From the NCBI GenBank assembly GCA_020638195.1, contig JACKJC010000005.1, forward strand, positions 1-64,000: DNA of 64,000 bases. Reading direction: 5' to 3'. The translations under genes were made by a program, and so were the position numbers. This document shows positions 1-9,535 of the stretch, piece by piece; position 1 is the stretch's first letter; every line of letters starts with the position of its first letter. Below the pieces are notes generated by a model. That model searched no databases. It had not been told where the DNA came from and saw nothing but the letters and a program-made list of their open reading frames with translations. Source of the stretch: Methylobacteriaceae bacterium (GTDB lineage Bacteria > Pseudomonadota > Alphaproteobacteria > Rhizobiales > Beijerinckiaceae).

Positions 1-1
1 G

Positions 2-352
2 AAAAAGGCCGAACTGACCGACGCCATTCGCCGCGTGATGAACGGCGAGGTCTTCGTTCCCGCATCGCTCGCGCCACAGGCCGCGGACAAGGGCGGCGCG
101 CCGAAGAAGCAGGATTTCGCGGAACGGCTCGCGACGCTGACGCCCCAGCAATTGCGCGTGCTTGGCATGATCCGCCAGGGCCTGCTCAACAAGCAGATCG
201 CCTACGAACTCGATGTCGGCGAGACCACCGTGAAGGCGCATGTCTCGGAGATCCTGCGCAAGCTCAACGTCGCCTCACGAACGCAGGCCGTGATCGAGAC
301 GACGGGCCTCGACTTTGAATCCATTCTCGGGCCGCGGCGGCCGGGCGCGTGA
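2..352 (+). CDS. LuxR/NarL-type response regulator, C-terminal part (gene starts before the window)
   Basis: The reading frame is open from base 2, so this is the tail of a longer gene. The visible 116 residues hold a LuxR-type helix-turn-helix, with LTPQQLRVLGMI, the recognition helix region NKQIAYELDVGETTVKAH and EILRKLNVASRTQAV. This is the DNA-binding half of NarL/FixJ response regulators. The phosphoacceptor domain lies outside the window. The stop overlaps the GTG start of the serine hydrolase (GTGA), so the two are translationally coupled. A sensor kinase gene lies just beyond on the other strand, so this may be its output regulator, but that pairing is inference. Confidence 0.85.
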   Translation, partial: KKAELTDAIRRVMNGEVFVPASLAPQAADKGGAPKKQDFAERLATLTPQQLRVLGMIRQGLLNKQIAYELDVGETTVKAHVSEILRKLNVASRTQAVIETTGLDFESILGPRRPGA

Positions 353-1485
353 GCGAGGCGGAGCCGCGCGCGCACCTGCCGTGCGCCGAGGATTTCCTGC
401 TCTGGCCGCCGACCATCCAGCCCTGGGGCTACCGGATCGTCGACCGGCTGTTCGCCCATCGCGTTTTCGCGCACGGCGAGGCGAAGTCTTTTGCGCGCCA
501 TGCCGAGATTGCGCCGCGCTACGTTGCGGATGCCGCCGAGCGTGACGTTGCCGCCTTCATGGACCGCAATTTCATCGCCGGTCTGCTGGTGCTGAAGGAC
601 GGCGCCATCGTTCTCGAACGCTATGGTCTCGGCCTGCGCGAGCATGATCGCTGGTCGACCATGTCGACGATCAAGTCGATGACAGCGATGCTCGTCGGCG
701 CCGCAATCCAGGATGGCGCAATTCGTTCGATCGACGACGATGTGACGCGCTATCTGCCGGACCTGCGCGGCTCGGCCTATGACGGCGTGACACTGCGCCA
801 TTTGCTCACCATGTCCTCGGGAGTGCGCTGGAACGAGGATTACACGGATCGTAATTCGGACGTGAACCGCTATTCGAAATCGATGGCGGATCGCGTTCCC
901 GGCGGCGTTTTGAAACTCATGGCCGGCCTGCCGCGCGCGAACTCGCCGGGCTCGACGTTTCTCTACAATTCCGGCGACACGTTCCTGCTCGGCGCCGCGC
1001 TCACGCGCGCCATCGGAATGCCGCTCGCCGACTACATGAGCGCAAAGATCTGGCGTCCGGCCGGCATGGAATGCGACGGTTTCTACACGCTTGAATCCGA
1101 AGGCGGGCAGGAGATCGGCGGCAGCCGCGCCGGCATGGCGCTGCGCGATTTCGGTCGCTTCGCGCAATTCGTGCTGGACGATGGAGTCATCGCGGGAAAG
1201 CGAATTCTGCCGGAGGGATGGGTCGATGCGGTCGCCGCGCCGGCCTTCGTCGTGCCGGAGCCACAGGCGGGCGTGACCCATTACGGCTATTCGTGGTGGT
1301 TACGCGACGGCTGCATGTCCGCGCTCGGTTTCGCCGGCCAACGCATCGATGTCTTTCGAAGCGACAAGCTCGCCATCGTGACACTGGCTGCTTTCCCGCA
1401 GGCGCCGCATGTCGCGGGCGGCGATGCGAAACATCGCGCCGAGGTCGTGGATTTCACGCAGGCCGTGCGAAAAATCTACGCCTGA
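349..1485 (+). CDS. Serine hydrolase, beta-lactamase/6-aminohexanoate-dimer-hydrolase family
   Basis: This 378-residue protein has the class C beta-lactamase/EstB fold signature. The S-x-x-K motif is STIK near residues 106-109, where Ser would be the nucleophile and Lys the general base. A tyrosine motif YNSGDT lies near residue 206, as in the nylon-oligomer hydrolase branch, and HYGYSWW lies near the C-terminal third. The length is usual for the family and no signal peptide is visible, so it is probably cytoplasmic. The substrate cannot be told from sequence; esterase or amidase activity is likely. The GTG start at 349 overlaps the regulator stop by four bases. Its 3' end overlaps the convergent kinase gene by ten bases. 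Confidence 0.85.
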   Translation: MSEAEPRAHLPCAEDFLLWPPTIQPWGYRIVDRLFAHRVFAHGEAKSFARHAEIAPRYVADAAERDVAAFMDRNFIAGLLVLKDGAIVLERYGLGLREHDRWSTMSTIKSMTAMLVGAAIQDGAIRSIDDDVTRYLPDLRGSAYDGVTLRHLLTMSSGVRWNEDYTDRNSDVNRYSKSMADRVPGGVLKLMAGLPRANSPGSTFLYNSGDTFLLGAALTRAIGMPLADYMSAKIWRPAGMECDGFYTLESEGGQEIGGSRAGMALRDFGRFAQFVLDDGVIAGKRILPEGWVDAVAAPAFVVPEPQAGVTHYGYSWWLRDGCMSALGFAGQRIDVFRSDKLAIVTLAAFPQAPHVAGGDAKHRAEVVDFTQAVRKIYA

Positions 1486-2867
1486 AGCAGGTGCGTCAGC
1501 ACCGCGCGCAATTGCGCGGGCTTGACCGGCTTGCGCATCAATTCGCAGCCCGCCGCGCGCGTCAGTTCGATCGCTTCCGAGCCCTGATCGGCGGTCACGA
1601 TGACCGCGGGAATATCGTGCTGCGCTATGCTGCGCGCGAGTATGATCGCCTGCAATCCGCTTTCATCGCGGTCGAGATGGTAGTCGGCGACGATCGCGTC
1701 CGGTGCGATCTCGTCGCCGAGTCGCGCGCGCACCGTGTCGAGATCGGCGGCGGTGATCACGTTGGCGCCCCATTGTGCGAGCAGCCAGCGCGTCGCCTCC
1801 ATCACATCGGGATCGTTCTCGACGAGCAGGATGCGGCGACCGCTGAGATCGTTGGCGCGCGCCCAGTTCTCGACGAAGACGAAGTCCGCCGCGCGCGGGA
1901 TATCGGGCTCGGCGAGCGGCGCGACGACCGTGAAGCGGGAGCCGCGGCCCGGATTGGAGCGGACTTCGACGCGATGATCGAGCGCCTGCGACATGCGGCG
2001 CACGATGGAGAGCCCGAGCCCGAGCCCTTCGCCGCTCTGCGCGACATCGCTCGGTTGCGCGCGATGAAACTCCTCGAATATCCGCTCGATATCCTGCGGC
2101 GCGACGCCAACGCCCGTATCCGTCACCTCGATCCGCACGCAATCGCCACGGCGTCGCGCGCCGATGAACACGCCGCCGTCGTTGGTGTAGCGCGTGGCGT
2201 TGGACACGAGGTTCTGCAATACGCGCCGGAGCAGAATCGGATCGCTGGCGACAGCAATATCGGTCGGCCGAAAGCGCAATTTCAAACGCTTGCGATCGAC
2301 GATCGGCCGAAAGTCGGAATCGAGCGACTGGAACATGTCCGAGAGGCGCACCGACTGGAATTCTGGCGTGACGACGCCGGCGTCGAGCTTGGAGATATCG
2401 AGGATGGAGCGCAGATAGGCCTCGATCGTCACCAGCGCGCGATCGACCTGGCGACACAATTTTGCTGCGGCGGGATCGGGCTGCAGATCGACCAGCGTCG
2501 ACATGGAGAGCTGCGCCGCATAAAGCGGCTGCAACAGGTCGTGGCCGGCGGCGGCGAGAAAACGGGTCTTCGACGAATTGGCCTTTTCCGCCGCTTCCTT
2601 GGCGGAGGAGAGCGCCACATTGGACTTCTCGAGCTCGAGCAGCGCGCGCTTGAGTTCGACGGTCCGCTCGCGCACCTGCGCCTCGAGGCCGATCGCGGTC
2701 TGGAACAGCGAATAGGCGCTTGCCTGCTGGTCGACGCGGTTTTCCAGGCGCTCGACCAGCGCGGCGTTGATCTTCGTCAGTCGCTGCACGATTTCGCGCG
2801 GCGACGCCCAGACCGTGCGTCCCATGATCTCGGCGGCGATCAGCCCGCTCGGTTCGCCAGCATTCAT
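1476..2867 (-). CDS. Hybrid sensor histidine kinase with C-terminal receiver (NahK-like)
   Basis: This 463-residue cytoplasmic kinase has no membrane segment. After a coiled-coil lead comes the H-box FLAAAGHDLLQPL (His about 109). The ATPase boxes follow: NLVSNATRYT (N box), DTGVGV and GEGLGLGLSIV (G boxes). A receiver domain (RRILLVENDPDV, phosphoacceptor in DAIVADYHLD) ends the protein. The ATG at 2867 overlaps the stop of the upstream FIST gene by four bases, so the pair is co-translated. A FIST sensor coupled to a soluble hybrid kinase is the arrangement of NosP and NahK in Pseudomonas, where the sensor binds NO and controls kinase activity. The same role here is inferred. The longer open frame upstream of 2867 is antisense shadow inside the FIST gene. 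Confidence 0.85.
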   Translation of the reverse strand: MNAGEPSGLIAAEIMGRTVWASPREIVQRLTKINAALVERLENRVDQQASAYSLFQTAIGLEAQVRERTVELKRALLELEKSNVALSSAKEAAEKANSSKTRFLAAAGHDLLQPLYAAQLSMSTLVDLQPDPAAAKLCRQVDRALVTIEAYLRSILDISKLDAGVVTPEFQSVRLSDMFQSLDSDFRPIVDRKRLKLRFRPTDIAVASDPILLRRVLQNLVSNATRYTNDGGVFIGARRRGDCVRIEVTDTGVGVAPQDIERIFEEFHRAQPSDVAQSGEGLGLGLSIVRRMSQALDHRVEVRSNPGRGSRFTVVAPLAEPDIPRAADFVFVENWARANDLSGRRILLVENDPDVMEATRWLLAQWGANVITAADLDTVRARLGDEIAPDAIVADYHLDRDESGLQAIILARSIAQHDIPAVIVTADQGSEAIELTRAAGCELMRKPVKPAQLRAVLTHLLQA

Positions 2868-4027
2868 GTGCGACCGCCGATCGCAAGGCCGGTAAAGGTC
2901 TGGTTGAGATGCATGGCGCCGTATTGCTCGCCGAATGTATTGAATCCCACGACGCCGAATTCGCGATAAACGTCGGACAATTCGCGCTTCATCTGACGGT
3001 TTTCGGCGTCGAGACGGCGCAGCGCGCAATCGAAGCCCAGAACGAAATCCGCGCCGCCGAGCCCGCCGACGACGCTGCGGAACGCATCGCGCGCACTGTC
3101 GACGAGATGCAGCGAGCGCGACATGGTGAGCACGACGCCCGTGTCCATCGCGCAGAAGAAGGTGAGCGAGCCATCGTCGTTCGCGTGGCCGATCGAGCGG
3201 CAATAATATTCGCCGCCAACCTTCACCACCACGGGATGCGAGGCGAAGCTCATCGAATCCAGCGCCGAGGCGTCGACGCCGATGCACGCGGCATATTCGC
3301 GCGCAGCTGGCGCGGCGTTGAGCTCGACGACTCGTCGCTCGTCCTGGTCGCAGTCCGTCACGACGAGCCGAACGTCAGTCGGCTCGAAATTGTCGTGCCG
3401 GAACGCGCTGAACTGGTGCTTGCTGCGCACCAGCGCGAGCACGCCCGCGTCCGTCAGAACGCGCCCCTCGGATACGCACCATGTGCGCTGGAAGTCGAGA
3501 TCGTCGCCGGTCGAGCCGCCGAGCACGGGCACGCCGTCGAGCGCGCGATGGATGGCGGAGATGAAGACCTCCTCGCGCCGCGACAGGCCGTCGATGAAGG
3601 TGAGCGCAAAGGCCTCGCAGGTTTCAAAGCCCTCGGCCGGCGCGGCGGCTTCGTCGCGCCGGAAGCGCTCGACGCGTTGTGCGATATCCGCGAACTCGAC
3701 GCTCGACAGGTTTTCGATGGCGAGCGTCGCCACGTTGAAGCCGTCGGCCGGCAGCGAAATGCAGACGATCGATCCCTCTGCGTAGCCGTCGGGCCCGATC
3801 TCGCCGGCCGTCGAGCAGGCGATGTGCGGCGTCTCGGGGAATTGTCGCGCGAGCGCGGCCGCAAGCGCGTGCGGATCGGTCGCTGCCGCCGCGAACACCA
3901 GAAGCAGCCCCGGCGGCGCGTCGGCGCAATGCTGCGCATGGAACGCGATCGCCTGTTCGGCGTCGACGTCCGGCCAGATGCTGCATCGTGCGCCGCAGGA
4001 ATATGTTCGCGCAATTGCTCGCGCCAA
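2864..4027 (-). CDS. FIST-domain sensor protein (NosP-like)
   Basis: The protein has about 387 residues with an N-terminal FIST domain (GLLLVFAAAATDPHAL, IACSTAGEIGPDG, VLGGSTGDDL) and a C-terminal FIST_C domain (DVRLVVTDC, SFASHPVVVKVGGEYYCRSI, MSRSLHLVDS, VLGFDCALRR). FIST proteins are cytoplasmic ligand sensors; the studied member NosP binds heme and NO and regulates its co-encoded kinase. The frame is open to 4177, but an ATG start there would overlap cueR. I prefer the TTG at 4027, which has a good upstream GAGGG and leaves room for divergent promoters. The start is therefore uncertain. The gene is coupled by a four-base overlap to the hybrid kinase. Confidence 0.8.
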   Translation of the reverse strand: MARAIARTYSCGARCSIWPDVDAEQAIAFHAQHCADAPPGLLLVFAAAATDPHALAAALARQFPETPHIACSTAGEIGPDGYAEGSIVCISLPADGFNVATLAIENLSSVEFADIAQRVERFRRDEAAAPAEGFETCEAFALTFIDGLSRREEVFISAIHRALDGVPVLGGSTGDDLDFQRTWCVSEGRVLTDAGVLALVRSKHQFSAFRHDNFEPTDVRLVVTDCDQDERRVVELNAAPAAREYAACIGVDASALDSMSFASHPVVVKVGGEYYCRSIGHANDDGSLTFFCAMDTGVVLTMSRSLHLVDSARDAFRSVVGGLGGADFVLGFDCALRRLDAENRQMKRELSDVYREFGVVGFNTFGEQYGAMHLNQTFTGLAIGGRT

Positions 4028-4040
4028 TCGCGTGCCCTCG

Positions 4041-4095
4041 TTGTTTCCGCACCATTTTTTCTTAAATACTAGACCGTTCCGCGCCTTCGGCTCAA
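4041..4095. promoter_or_regulatory. Divergent promoter region between the FIST gene and cueR
   Basis: This is an unusually AT-rich patch in a GC-rich window. On the plus strand TTGTTT (4041-4046) and TAAATA (4063-4068) are 16 bases apart and would serve cueR. On the minus strand TTGAGC (4095-4090) and TAGTAT (4071-4066) are 18 bases apart and would serve the FIST-kinase operon. The assignment is by pattern only. Confidence 0.35.
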
Positions 4096-4127
4096 CCTGC
4101 CCGTTTCGCGCGGATTCCGAGGTCGGC

Positions 4128-4562
4128 ATGAACGTTTCCATCGGCGAGGCGGCCAAAGTCTCCGGCGTATCCGCCAAGATGATCCGCTACTACGAGAGCA
4201 TCGGCCTGATCGCCGCGCCACGCCGCAGTGCGGCCGGCTATCGTTTCTACGACGAGCGCGACGTCCAGACGCTGCGCTTCGTCCGCCGCGCCCGAGATCT
4301 CGGCTTCCAGGTCGAGGATATTGGCAAGCTGCTGGAGCTCTGGCGGGACGGCGCGCGCTCCAGCGCAGACGTCAAGCGGCTGGCCGAACACCACATCGCG
4401 GAGCTGGAGGGCAAGATCGCGGCGCTCCAGGCGATGCAGCGCACCCTCGAACAACTGGCCTGCGCCTGCCACGGCGATGAGCGCCCGGACTGCCCGATCC
4501 TCGAAGACCTCTCGGCGGGTAGCGATGGCGCCGCAGCAAAGGGCCGCGGCTTTGCGTCTTGA
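4128..4562 (+). CDS. cueR: CueR-type copper-responsive MerR regulator
   Basis: This is a 144-residue MerR-family activator. The N-terminal winged helix (SIGEAAKVSGVSAKMIRYYE) is followed by a dimerisation helix and a metal-binding loop with Cys112, Cys114 and Cys122 (CACHGDERPDCPI). This matches the CueR pattern of two cysteines about eight to ten residues apart near 112-120, specific for Cu(I)/Ag(I). It lies directly upstream of copA, and the copA promoter operator begins inside its stop codon. The expected action is to bind the 19-bp-spaced promoter and untwist it when copper is bound. Confidence 0.93.
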   Translation: MNVSIGEAAKVSGVSAKMIRYYESIGLIAAPRRSAAGYRFYDERDVQTLRFVRRARDLGFQVEDIGKLLELWRDGARSSADVKRLAEHHIAELEGKIAALQAMQRTLEQLACACHGDERPDCPILEDLSAGSDGAAAKGRGFAS

Positions 4563-4582
4563 CCTTACTATGATGGGAAGGT
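4559..4582 (+). promoter_or_regulatory. CueR operator and copA promoter
   Basis: A -35 element TTGACC (4559-4564) overlaps the cueR stop. It overlaps an inverted repeat ACCTTAC (4562-4568), seven spacer bases, GGAAGGT (4576-4582). ACCTTCC-N7-GGAAGGT is the classical MerR/CueR operator, with one mismatch here. The -10 would fall just after the right arm, giving the long spacer typical of MerR-type promoters. copA starts about 50 bases further on. Confidence 0.85.
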
Positions 4583-4632
4583 TCATGAAGGACACATCGG
4601 GCGCCTGACAGACGGCGCCCCGGAGAATTCCG

Positions 4633-7024
4633 ATGCTCGATCGGCCAGAAAAAACAGCGGAATACGTCTTTCCCGTCGATGGCATGACCTGCGCCTCCTG
4701 CTCGCTGCGGGTCGAGAAGGCGCTGTCGGCCGTGCCGGGCGTGAAGACCGCCGCCGTCAACCTCAGCGCCATGACCGCCCGCGTCGAGGCGGCAAGCGAC
4801 GTCCGCCCGGCCGACCTCGTGGCGGCGGTGGAGGCCGCGGGCTACGAGGCGCCGCGCGAGGAAATCCTGCTGGACGTGAGCGGCATGACCTGCGCCGCCT
4901 GCGTCGCCCGCCTCGAAAAGGCGCTCACGGCGACGCCAGGGCGTCGTGTCGGCGGGTCAGTTTGCTGCCGGCGGAGACGGCGGACGTCACAATTGTTTCC
5001 GGCCTCGCGAGCGCCGCAAGCCTGGTCGAGACGATCGAAAACGCCGGCTTCGAGGCGAAGCCGCGCGCGGATGACGGCCATGCGGCGCAACGTTCGGGCG
5101 ATCAGCACGAGACCTGGACGCTGATCGGCGCGATGGTCCTGTCGGCGCCCTTCCTCGTCAACATGATCTACGAGATCGCGACCGGCATGCCGCTGCTCGC
5201 GCCTTGGCTGCAACTTCTGCTGGCGACGCCGGTCTTTCTGGTCGCCGGCGCGCGTTTCCACATCGGCGCCTACAAGGCCTTGCGCGCCGGCGCGGCCAAT
5301 ATGGACGTGCTCGTCTCGCTCGGCTCGATCGCCGCTTTCGGGCTCGCGCTGTGGCGCATGGCGCAGGGCCACGCCCATCACCTGACCTTCGAAGCGGCGG
5401 CGCTCGTCATCGCCTTCGTCCTGTTCGGCAAGTGGCTGGAGGCCCGCGCCCGCCGCGCCACCGGTGGCGCCGTCGCCGCGCTCGCCTCGCTTCGGCCGCC
5501 GGTCGCGCGCATTCTGAAGGACGGCGTCGAAACGGAATCCCCTGTCGACGCGGTCAAGGCCGGCGACAGGCTGGCGGTGCGCCCCGGCGAACGCATTCCC
5601 GCCGACGGCGTGATCGTATCGGGCCGCAGCGAGATCGACGAATCCATGTTGACCGGCGAGTCGCGTCCGGTCGCGCGCGGGCCCGGCGAGGAAGTCGCGG
5701 GCGGCAGCGTCAACGGGGCAGGGCGGCTCGAAATCCGCGCGACGACGGTCGGCTCGGCCTCGCGGCTTTCGCGCATCATCCGGCTTGTCGAGCGCGCGCA
5801 ATCCTCCAAGGCGCCGATCCAGCATCTCGTCGACAGGAGTCGCCTCGATCTTCGTGCCGGCGGTCGTCGCGCTCGCGGTTGCGACCTTCATCGGCTGGCG
5901 GTTGCTGTCGGCGCGATGTCGAGACCGCGCTCGTCAACGCCATCAGCCTGCTCGTCGTCTCCTGCCCCTGCGCGCTCGGGCTGGCGACGCCGGCGGCGGT
6001 CGCAGTCGGCATGGGCGCGGGCGCGCGCTCCGGCATTCTGGTGAAGGATGCGAGCGCGCTCGATCTCGCGCGAAAGATCCAGACTATCGTCTTCGACAAG
6101 ACCGGCACCCTGACGATCGGCCATCCGGTCGTCAGCGCGCTCGTCGCACTCGATGGCGACGAAATGGCGCTCCTGCGTCTTGCGGCCTCGGCCGAGCAGG
6201 GTTCAGAACATGCGCTCGGCCGCGCCATCGTAACCCGCGCGAAGCAGGACGGCGTCGATCTGCTGGCGCTCGATTCCTTCGAGGCGAAGCCCGGTCGGGG
6301 ACTGGAGGCGCGCCTCGGCGAGCGTCTCGTCTACATCGGCAATCGCGCGCTGATGCGCGACGTGACGGTCGATGTCGCGCCGCTCGTCGCCAAGGCCGAG
6401 GAGATCGAAACCAGGGGCGGCACGGCCTTCTTCGTCGCGGTCGCCGATCGCGGCTCGCCTCATCTCGTCGGCCTTGTCGCGACGTCGGACGAGTTGCGCC
6501 CGGAAGCCGTCGGAACGCTCGAACGTCTTCGCGCGCTCGGCGTCAAACCCGTCATGCTCACCGGCGACAGCGAGGCGGTCGCGCGCGCCTTCGCGGCAAG
6601 ACTCGGCGATATCGACGTCGTCGCCGGCGTGCCGCCGGAAGGCAAGGCTGCCGAAATACGCCGCCTGCGGGAAGGCGGCCGCATCGTCGCCATGGTCGGC
6701 GACGGCGTGAACGACGCGCCGCCGCTGGCGGAAGCCGATGTTGGCATCGCCATGGGCGCTGGCAGCGAGACCGCGCTCGAAGCGGCCAGCGTCGCCTTGC
6801 CCGGCGATGACCTCTCCAGGACGGTCGCGCTGATCGATCTGTCGCACGCCACCGCGCGAAAAATCAGCCAGGATCTGTTCCTGGCCTTCGCCTACAACGT
6901 CGTCATGATCCCGGCTGCTGCTGCCGGCATGCTCTCGCCAGTCGCGGCCGGCGCCGCCATGGCGGCCTCCAGCGTCAGCGTCGTCACCAATGCGCTGCTG
7001 CTGCGGAGCTGGAAGGCGGATTAA
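4633..7024 (+). pseudogene. copA: Copper-exporting P-type ATPase CopA, frameshifted
   Basis: The gene encodes an inner-membrane Cu(I)-exporting P1B ATPase spread over three frames. The first frame has two metal-binding domains with GMTCASC and GMTCAAC. It breaks near 4935-4970, where more than one small indel is needed. The second carries the first membrane helices and the actuator motif MLTGES. It breaks near 5830-5840, apparently losing a few codons after HLVDR, and again near 5920. The third runs from DVETALVNA through the copper-channel SCPCALGLATP, the phosphorylation site DKTGTLT and the hinge MVGDGVNDAPPLAEADVG to the end. All catalytic motifs survive, so sequencing error is as likely as true inactivation. 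The GGAG ribosome site before 4633 and the CueR operator are intact. Confidence 0.85.
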
Positions 7025-7113
7025 CGCGCGTTTGCCTTGAGCGTGGCTGTCGATTGCGGCCGCGCAGGAACCTGCGATAGTGGCGCATCCTCTTCCGGCC
7101 AGAAGGATGTCGC

Positions 7114-8741
7114 ATGTCCTCTCTCTCCTCACCGCGCTCGCGGGCGCTCGCCGCGGCGCTTGCCACGGCGGTCGCGCTGCTTGTCGCGCCTGCCGCCGCG
7201 CAAACCAATATCGCGCTCGACAATCTGACGACGACGACCGAGAAATCGAAGCTCACGATCAAGCATGTCGACTTTATCGGAACCAACATCACGGCTGAAG
7301 AAGCGACGAAGCTTCTGACGAACGCAACGCGCGAGGAAGCCGCCGCGATCCTGGCCAAGCTCGAAGCGAAACAGATCGTCATTCCCGAAGCGACTGTCGG
7401 GCCGAGCGACAATTCAGGCGCGATCAAACTGCACAATCTCACGGCGACCGACGTCCGCAAGGGCGTCGTCGCGAGGCTCAGCCTCGATTCTTTCGATGGC
7501 GACGGCAGGGACAAGACCGGCGGCCCGGTGACGCTGAAGGGTGGCTCCGTCGCGATCGACAAGCTCGAGGCGGGTCAATTGCTCGCGGCCCTGAATCGCG
7601 GCGGTCCGCTCGAGGGGTTGCTCAAGGCGTCGCGTGTGACCTTCAATGCGATCGATATCACGGCGCCCGACAAGGACACGCCGTCCGACGCGCCCGGCGG
7701 CAATCTCGTCAGGATGAAATTGTCGTCCTTCAGCGCAGAACAGACTTATGAGGGCGAGACGCCCGCGCGCACGATTCTGTCGGCGAACGGATTCTCGCTG
7801 CAGATGCCGAAGGCGTCGAAGGCCGGCGCATCGCTGGCGGCGAAGGCTACGAGCGTGTCGAGGCCAATATGCGTTTTGCCGGCGTCTACGACCCGCGCAG
7901 CGAGCCTACAGTCTCGATGAACTCTCGTGGAATCGCCGGGCGTCGCGTCTCTGCGTCTGCGAGGAGGTTCAGCGATTTCGCTTCAGTCGCGCTGACCGGC
8001 AAGGCGGAAGCGCGGGCCGCGACGCTCGCCGCGAGCTCGATCGACGCGCTGGAGCTGCGCCTCGTCAACGCCGGCATTCAGAGAAGATCGTTACTCACGC
8101 AGCGAAAGAGCGAAACAAGACGTCGACCCAGCTTTGGCGGAATGGAAGGCTGCTTCAGCGCCTCGTCCGGCGCTCGCCGGCAGCGATCTCGTCAGCGCCG
8201 CCGCGGCGGACGCCATGGCAAGTTTCTCGACAATCCGAAGAGCTTGACCGTCGCCGTCAAGGGCAAGGCTGGTCCGGTGAAGGTTGTCGATCTTATGGCG
8301 GGACCGAAACCTGCCGATCCTCTGCGAAGGTGGACTTCACGCGTTCTTTACACCGAAGGAGCAGGCGTCGGCTGCGCCCGCGGCAATGATCCACCGCGCC
8401 AAGAGTGGCGCAGGCGCGCAACCTTCGCTCCGCCAGCAAAATTGACAGGACTTCAAGCCTGGTCGGCGTTGATCGGCAATACGGTCGCGGGTAAGGATTC
8501 CGATAGCGAACCTTATTCGAATTCTACAAGCCTGACGGAACGCTCAAGCAGCTCAACGGCGATACGGTCACCGGCGGGAAATGGGCGATGCGCGGCCAGA
8601 AGGTTTGCATCGTTTATTCCGGCGATGACGACGAGACCTGCTATCAGGTCGAGGTCTTCGGCGATGTGGCGACCTTCACCGATGATGGACGGCGATGGAC
8701 AGCGTTACAAATCATGCCCGGCAACGCAGAAAGGCCTGTAA
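7114..8741 (+). pseudogene. Exported protein of unknown function, multiply frameshifted
   Basis: A clean signal peptide (hydrophobic stretch ending APAAAQ) follows an AGAAGG site and ATG at 7114. The first 240 residues read in one frame. They are rich in Thr/Asp/Lys with a repeating beta-like pattern (IKLHNLTATDVRKG, VTLKGGSVAIDKL). After about 7840 the frame jumps repeatedly (about 7840, 7903, 7950, 8080, 8230, 8300), yet sensible protein continues in pieces. A last segment reads LIGNTVAGKDSD, then FYKPDGTLKQLNGDTV, then KVCIVYSGDDDETCYQVEV, and stops at 8741. That end piece looks like a compact disulfide-bearing domain. It could be a separate small gene, because a possible stop lies at 8443-8445. 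I do not recognise the family with certainty. Confidence 0.55.
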
Positions 8742-8771
8742 GGCTTTTCGCAGCCGAACGCGCCTTTTCGG

Positions 8772-9480
8772 TTATAGGACGAGGCCAGCGCCTCCGGCGC
8801 GAGGGCCGGCGAGAATGAACTGCGTCATCGCCGCCGCGAGCATGCGCGCCGTCGCGGGATCCCCGGCGAATAGGGGCCCGGATTGATGAGCACCATGTTA
8901 TTGAGCGTGCCGAACAGCATCTGGAACGCAAAGTGCGCACGCGCTGTTCTACCCCTCGGCAGCAGGCGGCGCGAATCGCTGGATGCGGGGCAGGGCATAG
9001 GAAATCTGCAGCTCGCCCAATTCGCGCATCGGCGTCCACATCGCGCTCGCCATTGGCGCGCCGCAGCGACGCGCGCACAGAGACCCTCGTGCCGCCGATA
9101 CCAAACAGGCGCGCTCTTTGGCGATCCAGCCCATGAGACGCGCCCAGATCATCGGCCGGCGACGCGCCGCCTTCATAGTCGGCCATCACGCCGCGGCGTG
9201 TCTTCGCGACCACCAGCCTCTGCAGCGCGCCGACGAAAGCCTCCTTGTTCTCGAAGCGGCTGTAGAAGGCGCCGACGGTGGCGTCCGATCGCGCGCATAG
9301 CGTTTCGATCGACAGGCCGTCGAAATCGACCTCGCGCAGCAGGTTCCAGACCTTCGTTGAAGAGGCGCAGAAGCAGTCGCGGCTGCGCGCGCCTGTGCGC
9401 GGCCGCATACCCTGCCCGGCACTCGAACCGCCTTCGAGCGTGGCGGTCGATCGCTTTTTCGCGAGGCTGGATCGCCCAGC
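8772..9480 (-). pseudogene. TetR/AcrR-family repressor, frameshifted
   Basis: The N-terminal helix-turn-helix is clear: FDGLSIETLCARSDATVGAF then YSRFENKEAFVGALQ, the usual TetR recognition helix and helix 4. Past this the reading frame changes several times (for example near 9135, 9000 and 8870). Typical ligand-domain pieces still appear, ending FQMLFGTLNNMVLINPG and a final stop at 8774-8772. The beginning is also disturbed, so the start near 9470-9480 is an estimate. It is divergent from the TauD-like gene with a palindromic operator between them, so self-regulation plus control of the dioxygenase and transporter genes is the natural inference. Confidence 0.65.
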
Positions 9481-9492
9481 CGGTAATTCAAA

Positions 9493-9512
9493 ATCAGAAT
9501 TATGATTCTGAT
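9493..9512. promoter_or_regulatory. Operator palindrome between tetR-like and tauD-like genes
   Basis: Perfect eight-base arms ATCAGAAT (9493-9500) and ATTCTGAT (9505-9512) are separated by TATG. The site sits in the AT-rich gap between the divergent repressor and dioxygenase, 23 bases before the dioxygenase ATG. Size and symmetry fit a TetR-family operator. Confidence 0.75.
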
Positions 9513-9535
9513 AAAACACAACAGGCGAGGAAACA

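Noticed and set aside
1218..4072. Long plus-strand open frames opposite the kinase and FIST genes
   Set aside because: They mirror the high-GC codon bias of the real minus-strand genes, are rich in Arg/Ala/His and match no family motif.
4633..7024. copA as three separate small genes
   Set aside because: The pieces are consecutive parts of one P-type ATPase in the normal order. Separate ribosome sites are missing.
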